From Pseudomonas brassicae (GTDB lineage: Bacteria > Pseudomonadota > Gammaproteobacteria > Pseudomonadales > Pseudomonadaceae), in assembly GCF_010671725.1 (NCBI RefSeq), contig NZ_JAAHBU010000170.1, positions 1 through 47,896 on the forward strand: 47,896 bases of DNA, in the 5' to 3' direction. Positions 38,341 through 47,896 of this stretch are shown here, piece after piece (the first letter of the stretch is position 1; each line of letters opens with the position of its first letter). Position numbers and translations under genes: made by a program. Under the pieces are notes generated by a model. It had not been told where the DNA came from and did not search any database. It saw only the letters and a list, made by a program, of their open reading frames with translations.

Positions 38341-41124
38341 GTGCACGGTAACCTTGAATGCCTTCGTCGAGGAAACTTTCAACCTTGTTGCCCACTACAC
38401 CACCGAGGCCTTTCAGCACGATCTGCAGGAAGATCCCATGGTCGCCTTTTTCGTTGGATGGAGCGTTCTGGCTGAACTCGTCGTAATCCATCCAGTAACG
38501 GTTGATCAGACGCAGCTTCCAGCAGCAGTTGTCGTATTCGAAACCGCCCATGGCTTCCAGGGTGCGGTTGCGGTTGTAGTCATGCTGCCAGCGTGCGATC
38601 GCGGTCCACTGCGGGACGATCGGCCACATGACCGAGAAGTCATGTTGCTGGATCTTGTAGTAGTCCTTGACGTAGTTCGCGTTGCCCGGGGTGCCGTAGT
38701 CGCTCTGGCCCACTTGCCACAGACCGGTGCTCTGGTTGTAGCGCACCGCGTCGTTGCGGTAGCGGTAGCCCAGGTTGACGATCTTGTTGACGTTGTCTTC
38801 CGGCTGGTAGTTGAACATGGTGCTGCCGGAGCGGGTGCGGTGGGTGTCCGGGTCCCAGTTGAAGTCGGCGTTCAGGCGCCAGTCGCGGTTGAAGCGGAAC
38901 TGGTATTCGAGCGCGTACGGCGACACGTCCGACTGCGAGTCGGTGCGCGTGCGGTAATTGATGCGCGGCAGCTGGACCTTGCGGTCCTTGAAGTAGTAGG
39001 CCTGACCGACGCTCAAGCGCTGACGCTCGAAACCGTTTTCTTCGATCCAGCGGTTGGTGATACCCAGCGACAGCTTGTTCTCGTCACCGATACGGTCCGA
39101 GCCGCTGAAGCGGTTTTCACGGAACAGCGAGGAGTAGCTGAACACCGATTCGCTGCTATCGAACACAGGGATGTCGGTCTGATCCTTGTAGGGAACGTTC
39201 AGGTAGAACAGGCGTGGCTCGAGGGTCTGGCGATAATTCTTGCCGAACCACTGGGTGTCACGGTCGAAATACAGGCCGCTGTCGACACTGAAGATCGGCA
39301 CATTTCGGTCTTGAGTGCTGCTGAAGGACTGTCTCGTAGGAGAATTCAAGTTCGCGGGTGAGGCAAGGTAGTTCTTGCCCTGTTGGTCAAGATCCAGCTG
39401 ATAGTTGGTGTAGACATACGTCAGCGAGGGTTTGACAAAACCATACGATGCTTCCAACGGAAGACTGATGGCCGGCGCGAGGTTGATACGGTCACCGTTG
39501 GCGCGAGCCAGGCCCCGCACGCGAGTGTCATAGCGGCGTTCCGACGTGCCGTCCTTGTCCACGAAGTTGCCTGTGCGCAGGTCACGATCGAAACGCACGA
39601 ACTCAGTGCTGTAGGTGAAGTTCAGGCCGTAGGGTTCGTAAGGCAGCTTGCCCAGGAACGTCACCTGCGGCAGTCGATCATAGGGCGTGATCTTGCTGAT
39701 GGTCGCCAGCTGATAAGCCTGCAGGTTCAACCGGGCAGTGTAGTCGTCAGCGCGATAGGTCAGCGCACCTTGCTGGTTAACATAGTCGCTGCTCTGGACA
39801 CCGATCTGATCCGATTCCAGGTCCTGGAAGTAATACGGGTCGCTGATCCTGGTGTAGTCGACCTCGCTCATCAGGCGCTCGTCCAGCCCGCCCTTGTGCT
39901 GCCAGTTGACCATGTAGCGCTGGTCCCGGTAGTCGGACTGCAGCTTGCGCTCGTCTTCCTTGTCGTTCAGCCAGGCACCACCGAACTGCCCTTCGCTGGA
40001 CTCGGTCAGGTAGCGGAACTCGCCTTCCATCAACAGGCCGCGCTTGGCCATGTAGCGTGGGTACAAGGTGGCGTCGTAGTTGGGCGCCAGGTTGAAGTAG
40101 TACGGCGTGACCAGCGTGAAGCCGGTGTCGCTGCTGGTGCTGAACGACGGTGGCAGGAAGCCGGACTGGCGACGATCGTCGATCGGGAAGTAGATATACG
40201 GTGTGTAGAACACCGGAATATCCTTGACCCGCAGGGTGACGTTGGTCGCGGTGCCGAAGCCGGTGGCCGGGTTCAGCGTGATGTTGTTGCCCTTGAGCTG
40301 CCAGGCATTGCTGTTCGGCTCACAGGTGGTGTAGGTACCGTCCTTGAGGCGAATGATCGCATTCTCGGCACGCTTGGCGTACAGCGCGTTACCGCGGATG
40401 CGCGACTTGTGCATCACGTATTCGGCGTTGTCGACCTTGGCCTCACCGGTGTCGAGCTGGATGTCGGCGTGATCGCCGACCACCAGCGAACCGTTGTCGC
40501 GGATCTTCACGTTGCCGCTCAGCTCGCCACGGTTCTCGGCCTGGTACAGGTTGGCCTCGTCGGCTTCCACCTGCATGCTGCCCTGGCGCATCACGACGTC
40601 ACCGGCGAGGGTGGCAATCTGCTGCTCCTGCTGGTAGCGCGAGACCTTGGCGCCGATGAACGTCGGGGCTTCGTCCTTGGGCGTGGTGTCGTCCATGCCC
40701 GGACGGATCGGCTCGATGTAGGCGCGGCGCAGTACGGGCCGGTTTCGGCGAGCTGGGCTGGGGTCAGTTGCTCGCGCGGCACCCAGTCCAGGTGGCTGTA
40801 GTCGGCGCTGCGCGCCTTCAGCCCGCGGCCTTTGGCTTCGGTGACCAACGCCGAGCCCTGGCCAGGCGCTGCGGCACTGCCGTCGGCGCTCTGGGCTGGC
40901 GTTTCGGCGGACGAGCTGAGCGCTGCCCCGTCGTGCACTGGGCGCGGTGGCAGTTCAGCAGTACTGGTTTTGGGCTTGCAGTCCCAACCTCCGGCAGCGG
41001 AAACTTGGCAGTCGAACTGCTCGGCAGCCACCACGTACGACGTGGCCAGGGGTTGCATCGCCAGCAGACCGCCGGTGACGAGCAACGGGAATTTTTTACG
41101 AAACGCGGGGGATTTCAATGCCAT
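38321..41124 (-). CDS. lptD: LptD, outer-membrane LPS assembly protein (one-base deletion)
   Basis: The beta-barrel translocon that, with LptE, inserts lipopolysaccharide in the outer leaflet. About 934 residues after correction. Signal peptide in [25 protein letters not shown], then a periplasmic LptA/OstA-like jellyroll ([41 protein letters not shown]) and the 26-strand barrel ([33 protein letters not shown]). The frame breaks after LAETGPYC; adding one G near 40733 gives [14 protein letters not shown] and a continuous protein. lptD is essential, so this is a sequence error. First gene of the run, divergent from amgK across 130 bases. Confidence 0.94.
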
Positions 41125-41254
41125 CTTATTAGTCCGGGCTTCCTGCGTGCCATCTGCCCGCGTGTGGGGCCGCACGCCTCTCGATGGTCTGAAAAAGATG
41201 CTGGATAATAAAGCATGACCCGCTTGACGGCTAGCGCCGTCGGAGACCCTTGTA

Positions 41255-42948
<1,694 letters not shown>

Positions 42949-42949
42949 C

Positions 42950-43714
42950 ATGTTGTGGCCAAGCACAGTGATTGGTGCGGGGGCGGGGTTTGTCGTTGCC
43001 AGTATTCCAGGGGCGTTACTGGGGGCGTTGCTCGGTCAGGCGATGGATCGCCGTTTGCAATTGCACAGCTGGGCGCACCTGCGCGAGCGACTGGGCGGGC
43101 AGGCGGTGCTGCGTGACGATGAGGTGCTGTTCGTGCTGCTGGGGCGTCTGGCCAAGAGTGAAGGCCGGGTGCTGGATGGGCACATCCAGCAGGCGCGCCA
43201 GGAGATGCAGCGCCTGGAAATGAGCGAACCGGCTCGCCTGCGCGCGATTGCCGCGTTCAACCGCGGCAAGAATGGCGGCGAACGGCTCAAGACGCACTTG
43301 CGCCGCCTCAAGCAGCAGCCGCATGCCGCAGAAGGCCTGTTGCGCGCATGCTGGCGGATGGTCTGGGCCGATGGCAGGGTCGGCCGTCACGAGCGCGAGC
43401 TGATCCTGCAGTGGGGCCAACAGCTGGGCTGGTCAACGGCCAAGGTGCAGGCACTGGCCAGCGATTATGAACCCCACAGGGCGGCGCTGGATGCGCAGGT
43501 CATCAGCTATCCCGATGCCTTGCGCCTGTTGGGGGTGCAGGTGGAGGCGGAGCCGGCGCAGATCAAGCAGGCCTACCGCCGGCTGCTCAGCCGGCATCAC
43601 CCGGACAAGCTGGTGGGCAGCGGTGCCAGCCCGGCGCAGGTGCGCGACGCTACCGAGCGCACGCGTGAACTGCACCAGGCCTACTCGGTCATCCGCAAGC
43701 GGCGCGGCTTCTAG
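42950..43714 (+). CDS. djlA: DjlA-like membrane-anchored DnaJ co-chaperone
   Basis: A 254-residue protein: an N-terminal membrane helix with small-residue GxxxG spacing (VIGAGAGFVVASIPGALLGALLG, about residues 7-29), a TerB-like tellurite-resistance domain (about 50-165) and a C-terminal J domain with the essential HPD motif (RRLLSRHHPDKLVG). It recruits DnaK to the inner membrane face. The layout matches E. coli DjlA (type III membrane DnaJ). It starts one base after murU and ends in a TAG shared with the convergent gene. Confidence 0.92.
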   Translation: MLWPSTVIGAGAGFVVASIPGALLGALLGQAMDRRLQLHSWAHLRERLGGQAVLRDDEVLFVLLGRLAKSEGRVLDGHIQQARQEMQRLEMSEPARLRAIAAFNRGKNGGERLKTHLRRLKQQPHAAEGLLRACWRMVWADGRVGRHERELILQWGQQLGWSTAKVQALASDYEPHRAALDAQVISYPDALRLLGVQVEAEPAQIKQAYRRLLSRHHPDKLVGSGASPAQVRDATERTRELHQAYSVIRKRRGF

Positions 43715-44721
43715 TCGACCTGCTGTGGGCTCAGCCAGCCGCGGATACGCCGGAACAGCTGTTCCTGCTCGGCGGCCTGGTTGCCGGGCACGGCGGTCAG
43801 GGCGACCTGGCGGTAGTGGTTGTCCTTGAGCCGCTTGCTGGCTTGCAGGCGTGCCACGGCGGCCTGTTTGGCCGAGGCCTGGTTGGCGTAATAGAAGTCG
43901 GCAGTGGGCAGCTTGAGGCTTGGGGTCAGGCTGTCGAGGCTGTGCTCGACCCGCGCTGGCGTCTGTGCAGCGACCATCACCAGCTTGTGCACCTGGGGTG
44001 GCTGGCGTTCGCTGATGTAGCGCGCGGCCCAGTAGGCGCCGCTGCCGTTGCCAAGCAGTACGATGCTGCGTGCGTTCTGTTGCTGTGCATAGGCGACGGC
44101 GGCGTCCAGGCGCGCGAAGATGCGTTCGGCGTCGGCCTTGTCGGTGGCGCCTGGGTCGGTGTGGGTGGGCGGTTCGGCGCTGTCGGCGTTTTCGCTTTCT
44201 GCCGCGGTTGCCTGGGCAATGTTGGCATTGGCATCGGCCGGCGTATCCTTGGCCGGTGCGCCCTTGACGTCTTTTTCCGGCTGCGGCGGCGCAGCCGCGG
44301 TTTCAGTGCGCGCTACCGGGCTGTCGGCCAGCCGGTCCGGCAGGCTCACGCTCAGGCTGGCCCATTGCGCGTCGGGGAACTTGCGCCGCAGTGGCCCGAC
44401 GGTCCTGGGCCAGTCGGCGGTTTCACCGGCCCCCGGCACGATCACCAGTACGCCTTCGGGGGCGGGGCTGTTGGCGGTTTTCCACAGGGCCAGGAAGCTG
44501 TCGCTGCCGGCCTGCAGGGTCTGTTGCTCGTCCTTGGGTATTTGCCGCTCCAGTGCCTGGGCATCTTCCTGGCTGCGTTCGGCCAGTGCCTGACGTTGCA
44601 CAGGGGCTGCTCCAGCTTGTGTGGGCGCGGCGGGCGCTTCTTCAGCCAGCGCTTGTGCGGTACAAGGTAGTATCAAGGACAGGCATAGCGCTGAAAGCGC
44701 CGTGCGTTTGAGTACGAACAT
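43711..44721 (-). CDS. DUF3530 secreted alpha/beta-hydrolase-like protein
   Basis: A 336-residue periplasmic or exported protein with a signal peptide (TALSALCLSLILPCTAQALA). The fold core has GVLVIVPGAGETADWP near residue 95 and ARSIVLLGNGSGAYWAARYI near 225, where NGSGA replaces the usual GxSxG elbow, so catalysis is uncertain. Between them lies an Ala/Asp/Pro-rich acidic stretch (about residues 145-200) that looks unstructured. Function unknown. Its stop and the djlA stop share the palindrome CTAG on opposite strands. Divergent from the sensor kinase gene. Confidence 0.8.
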   Translation of the reverse strand: MFVLKRTALSALCLSLILPCTAQALAEEAPAAPTQAGAAPVQRQALAERSQEDAQALERQIPKDEQQTLQAGSDSFLALWKTANSPAPEGVLVIVPGAGETADWPRTVGPLRRKFPDAQWASLSVSLPDRLADSPVARTETAAAPPQPEKDVKGAPAKDTPADANANIAQATAAESENADSAEPPTHTDPGATDKADAERIFARLDAAVAYAQQQNARSIVLLGNGSGAYWAARYISERQPPQVHKLVMVAAQTPARVEHSLDSLTPSLKLPTADFYYANQASAKQAAVARLQASKRLKDNHYRQVALTAVPGNQAAEQEQLFRRIRGWLSPQQVD

Positions 44722-44815
44722 TGATCGATCCAGGCCAGAGTGATACCGGCAGCCTAATGGTATTTGTCCGGGACGGCCATGCTCGATGGCGGTCCCTGCA
44801 TTGACGAGAGTGAAG

Positions 44816-47218
44816 ATGATGCGTTTGCGCTGCCTGTTGCTTATCGGCTGTTTTGCCTGGCCCTTGATGGTGGTTGCGGCACAGGTGCCAGCGCCGGTCG
44901 CGGTCCAACTGGACCCTGCCCAGCAACAATGGCTGGAACAGCACCGCAGCCTGCGCGTCGGCTTGGTGCTGCAGGCACCGTTCGCACAGTTTGACCGGCG
45001 CCTGCAGCAACTGTCCGGGGTCAACGTCGAGCTGATGAACTGGCTGGGCAGGGCGCTGGGGCTGGACCTGACCTGGCGCAACTTTACCGACCAGGCCGCG
45101 TTGGAGCATGCCCTCGCCGGGGGCGAGATCGACCTGGCGCCTGGCCTGACCCAGACCCCGGCGGGCTTGCGTCGCTGGCTGTTCAGCGATCCCTACATGC
45201 GTGTGCCGCAACTGGTCGTCGGGCCGCGCAATGGCGCGGTGGCGGTCGACCTCGAGAAGCTGGCCAGCAACGAGCGTGTGGCCGTGCGCATGCCCAGTGC
45301 AGTGGCGGACTACCTGCGCGCGACCTACTCCAACCTCAACCTGCAGGGCGTGCCCATGGAGCGCCAGGCGCTGCAACTGCTGCTCAGTGAACAGGTGCGC
45401 TATGCCGTGGTGGACGAGGCGCAATTGAGCCGGCTGTCACGCGAGAACGAGTTCAGCGACCTGGTGGTGGTCGGTGACATCGGCCTGCCGCAACTGCTGC
45501 GCGTGGGCTCCCGGCGCGACTGGCCGCAGTTGGCCGACATCATCGAGCGCGGCTTGCAGGCGATTCCGGCCAAGGACCTGGAGCAGTTGCACAGCCGCTG
45601 GCTGCAGCCCAGGTACCCGCGCCTGAGCGAGTCGCCGGGCTTCTGGCAGAACCTGGCGCTGCTGTTCGCGGCGCTGCTGTTCAGCTGCGTCGCCATCGTG
45701 ATCTGGCAGCGGCGTCAGCAACAGCAGTTGGAGCAGAGCCTGCTGGCGGCGCGGGAGAACATCGCCAAGCGCCTGGCCCGCGAGGAGGCACTGCGCCTGA
45801 GCCAGTTCTCCCTAGATCAGAGCACCGTGGGCATTCTCTGGGTGCATTGGGACAGCCACGTCCGCTATGCCAACCGCGCCGCCGAGAGCATGCTCGGCTA
45901 CAGCGCAGGTGCGCTGATCGACCGCCCGCTGATCGCCATCGAGCCCAACCTGCACATGGACCGCTGGCTGGACCTGTGGAAACGCGCACGGGCCAGCGAT
46001 GAAGCGGCGCAGCGGTTCGAGACCCAGTGCCTGCGCGCCGATGGCAGCCTGTTGCCGGTGGATGTGTCGCTGAGCTTCCTGCGCTTTCGCGATGCCGAGT
46101 ACCTGGTGGTGTTCCTCAATGATGTGACCGAGCGGCGTCGCGCGCTGGCCGCGTTGCGCGAGAGCGAGGCACGCCTGAAGGGCATTGCCGGCAACGTGCC
46201 GGGGCTGGTGTTTCGCCTTGAACGCAACCCGGCGGTCGGTGACCTGGAGTTTCCCTATATCAGCGAAGGCAGCGAGGCGCTGGTGGGTTATTCGCCAGCC
46301 GAACTGCAGCACCCGGACATGGGCTTGCGTAGCCTGGTGCATGGCGATGACCGCGCCGACTACCACCGTGTGCAGGACCAGGCACTGGCCACCGACCAGG
46401 ATTGGTCATGGCAGGGCCGCATGCTGACGCGCCAGGGCGAGCAGCGCTGGGCCGACATCAAGGCCAGTACCCGCAGCCTGGGTGATGGCCGCGTGGTGTG
46501 GGACGGGGTGGTGTGGGACATCAGCCAGAGCAAGCGCGCCGAGCTCGAGCTGGCGCGCTCCCAAGAGCAGTTGCGCGAGCTGTCGGCGCACCTGGAAAGC
46601 GTGCGCGAGGAAGAAAAGGCGCGCATCGCCCGCGAAGTGCATGACGAACTGGGCCAGATGCTCACCGTGCTCAAGCTGGAAACCTCGATGTGCGAACTGG
46701 CCTATGCCGGCCTGGACCCGGGCCTGAACGAGCGCCTGGGCAGCATGAAGCGGCTGATCGCGCAGTTGTTCCAGCTGGTGCGCGATGTGGCCACCGCGTT
46801 GCGCCCGCCGATTCTGGATGCCGGCATCGCTTCGGCCATCGAATGGCAGGCTCGACGTTTCGAGGCGCGCACGCAGATCCCGTGCCTGGTACAGGTGCCT
46901 GACAACCTGCCGCCCTTGAGCGACGCCAAGGCCACCAGCCTGTTCCGCATTCTGCAGGAGGCGCTGACCAACGTCATGCGCCATGCCCAGGCGCATACCG
47001 TAGAGATCACCCTGAGCCTGGACGGCGCCATGCTGTGCCTGATCATCAGCGACGATGGCGTGGGTTTCGTGCAGAGTGACCAGCGGCCCACCTCGTTTGG
47101 CCTGGTGGGCATGCGCGAACGGGTGCTGATGCTGGGTGGCACCATGTGCCTGGACAGCGAGCCGGGCGAGGGCACCAGTTTGAGCGTACGTATCCCCCTG
47201 AACAACGACAGGAGCTGA
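44816..47218 (+). CDS. agtS: AgtS-like sensor histidine kinase with periplasmic solute-binding sensor
   Basis: An 800-residue kinase. In order: signal sequence, SBP_bac_3-type periplasmic domain (about 30-270, RSLRVGLVLQAPFAQFD.. EIDLAPGLTQTP), membrane span (NLALLFAALLFSCVAIVIW, about 275-295), two PAS domains (about 335-590), HisKA_3 dimerisation with the phospho-His in ARIAREVHDELGQML, and a NarL-type HATPase (LFRILQEALTNVMRHAQA, SDDGVGF, GLVGMRERV). In P. aeruginosa the kinase in this syntenic place is AgtS, reported to sense 5-aminovalerate-type compounds. The start is one of two adjacent ATGs after GAGAGTGAAG. The regulator follows after two bases. Ligand inferred from synteny. Confidence 0.82.
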   Translation: MMRLRCLLLIGCFAWPLMVVAAQVPAPVAVQLDPAQQQWLEQHRSLRVGLVLQAPFAQFDRRLQQLSGVNVELMNWLGRALGLDLTWRNFTDQAALEHALAGGEIDLAPGLTQTPAGLRRWLFSDPYMRVPQLVVGPRNGAVAVDLEKLASNERVAVRMPSAVADYLRATYSNLNLQGVPMERQALQLLLSEQVRYAVVDEAQLSRLSRENEFSDLVVVGDIGLPQLLRVGSRRDWPQLADIIERGLQAIPAKDLEQLHSRWLQPRYPRLSESPGFWQNLALLFAALLFSCVAIVIWQRRQQQQLEQSLLAARENIAKRLAREEALRLSQFSLDQSTVGILWVHWDSHVRYANRAAESMLGYSAGALIDRPLIAIEPNLHMDRWLDLWKRARASDEAAQRFETQCLRADGSLLPVDVSLSFLRFRDAEYLVVFLNDVTERRRALAALRESEARLKGIAGNVPGLVFRLERNPAVGDLEFPYISEGSEALVGYSPAELQHPDMGLRSLVHGDDRADYHRVQDQALATDQDWSWQGRMLTRQGEQRWADIKASTRSLGDGRVVWDGVVWDISQSKRAELELARSQEQLRELSAHLESVREEEKARIAREVHDELGQMLTVLKLETSMCELAYAGLDPGLNERLGSMKRLIAQLFQLVRDVATALRPPILDAGIASAIEWQARRFEARTQIPCLVQVPDNLPPLSDAKATSLFRILQEALTNVMRHAQAHTVEITLSLDGAMLCLIISDDGVGFVQSDQRPTSFGLVGMRERVLMLGGTMCLDSEPGEGTSLSVRIPLNNDRS

Positions 47219-47220
47219 CA

Positions 47221-47850
47221 GTGATTCGAGTATTGGTTGCCGAAGACCACACCATCGTGCGCGAAGGCATCAAGCAGTTGATCGGCCTGGCCAAGGACAT
47301 GCAGGTGGTGGGCGAGGCCGGCAATGGCGAGCAGTTGCTTGAAGCCTTGCGCCACAACGAATGCGAGGTGGTGTTGCTGGACATCTCGATGCCCGGGGTG
47401 AACGGGTTGGAGGCCATTCCGCGGATTCGTGCCTTGAGCGCACCGCCGGCGATCCTGGTGCTGTCGATGCATGACGAGGCGCAGATGGCGGCGCGGGCGC
47501 TGAAGATCGGCGCGGCGGGCTATGCCACCAAGGACAGCGACCCGGCGCTGCTGCTGACGGCGATTCGCCGGGTGGCCGGTGGCGGGCGCTACATCGACCC
47601 CGACCTGGCGGACCGCATGGTGTTCGAAGTCGGCCTGACCGATTCGCGGCCGTTGCATTCGTTGCTGTCGGAGCGCGAGTTCTCGGTGTTCGAGCGCCTG
47701 GCGCAGGGCGCCAACGTCAATGACATCGCCCAGCAACTGGCGTTGAGCAACAAGACCATCAGTACGCACAAGGCGCGCCTGATGCAGAAGCTGAATGTGA
47801 ACTCGCTGGCAGAGCTGGTGAAGTATGCGATGGAGCACAAGCTGGTCTGA
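47221..47850 (+). CDS. agtR: AgtR-like NarL/LuxR-family response regulator
   Basis: A 209-residue regulator: receiver domain (residues 1-120) with the acidic pair in LVAEDH, phospho-acceptor Asp in VVLLDISMPG, Ser in VLSMHD and Lys in ATKDSD; then a LuxR-type HTH (LSEREFSVFERLAQGANVNDIAQQLALSNKTISTHKARLMQKL). GTG 47221 is chosen: it follows CAGGAGCTGACA and starts the conserved IRVLVAEDHTIVREG. Cotranscribed with the preceding kinase. By synteny with P. aeruginosa agtR it should control a downstream polyamine/amino-acid ABC transporter that lies beyond the window. Confidence 0.85.
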   Translation: MIRVLVAEDHTIVREGIKQLIGLAKDMQVVGEAGNGEQLLEALRHNECEVVLLDISMPGVNGLEAIPRIRALSAPPAILVLSMHDEAQMAARALKIGAAGYATKDSDPALLLTAIRRVAGGGRYIDPDLADRMVFEVGLTDSRPLHSLLSEREFSVFERLAQGANVNDIAQQLALSNKTISTHKARLMQKLNVNSLAELVKYAMEHKLV

Positions 47851-47880
47851 GTGTTCCAGAAGCGACACCGTGTTGATGCC

Positions 47881-47896
47881 TTCGCTGGCAAGCCAG
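47881..47896. repeat. REP element half, cut by the window end
   Basis: The last 16 bases, TTCGCTGGCAAGCCAG, are identical to 156-171. This is the left arm of another copy of the same intergenic repeat, which continues past the window. It lies 30 bases after the agtR-like stop, as expected for a terminator-type REP. Confidence 0.75.

Overview
This window is a chromosomal segment from a high-GC gammaproteobacterium, almost certainly a fluorescent Pseudomonas of the P. putida group. The gene order rpoD-dnaG-rpsU / tsaD / plsY / folB-folK / cca / spoVR-yeaH-prkA / glpE-apaH-apaG-rsmA-pdxA-surA-lptD / amgK-murU / djlA is the usual Pseudomonas core order. The davBA pair and the pqqA-E arrangement fit P. 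putida. No phage, transposase, integrase or CRISPR array was seen.

Layout. Positions 1-235 hold the tail of a broken or truncated solute-binding-protein-like gene and a REP-type hairpin. Positions 236-7699 (minus strand) are the PQQ cofactor cluster: pqqF, then pqqA, an attenuator hairpin, pqqB-C-D-E and a prolyl-oligopeptidase gene (pqqM). Positions 7742-10902 (minus) hold the lysine-to-5-aminovalerate genes davB-davA behind an Lrp/AsnC regulator. Positions 11083-15888 (plus) are an iron-acquisition cassette: Fur-box-like site, FecI-type sigma factor, FecR-type regulator, TonB-dependent receptor with an N-terminal signalling domain, and a periplasmic esterase likely to open the siderophore. 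Positions 15945-24335 (minus) carry a tRNA-Ile(CAU), a 1245-residue c-di-GMP enzyme (RmcA-like) and the macromolecular-synthesis genes rpsU, dnaG and rpoD. Positions 24538-28359 hold tsaD, plsY, folB, folK and cca. Positions 28420-33250 (minus) hold the stress-linked prkA-yeaH-spoVR set. Positions 33533-41124 (minus) form a compact seven-gene run, lptD-surA-pdxA-rsmA-apaG-apaH-glpE, mostly with overlapping or nearly touching ends. Positions 41255-43714 (plus) hold amgK-murU (peptidoglycan-sugar recycling) and djlA, followed by a convergent DUF3530 gene. A hybrid-input sensor kinase and NarL-type response regulator (agtS/agtR by family and synteny) end the window.

The most important thing for a reader is quality. 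At least eighteen single-base indels interrupt otherwise intact, full-length genes, including the essential genes dnaG and lptD. Where the site can be resolved, each lies in a short run of one base (usually G/C), and correcting one base restores the expected length (pqqB 303 aa, yeaH 423 aa). I read these as sequence or assembly errors rather than gene decay, and I annotate the affected genes at full length with the indel positions stated. pqqF alone carries eight.

I found no clearly new biological system. The points most worth following are a possible 5-aminovalerate circuit (davBA near one end, the AgtS/AgtR-type sensor at the other), the iron cassette lying against the 3' end of a tRNA gene, a perfect palindrome before the Lrp-type regulator, and a ten-base homopolymer in yeaH.
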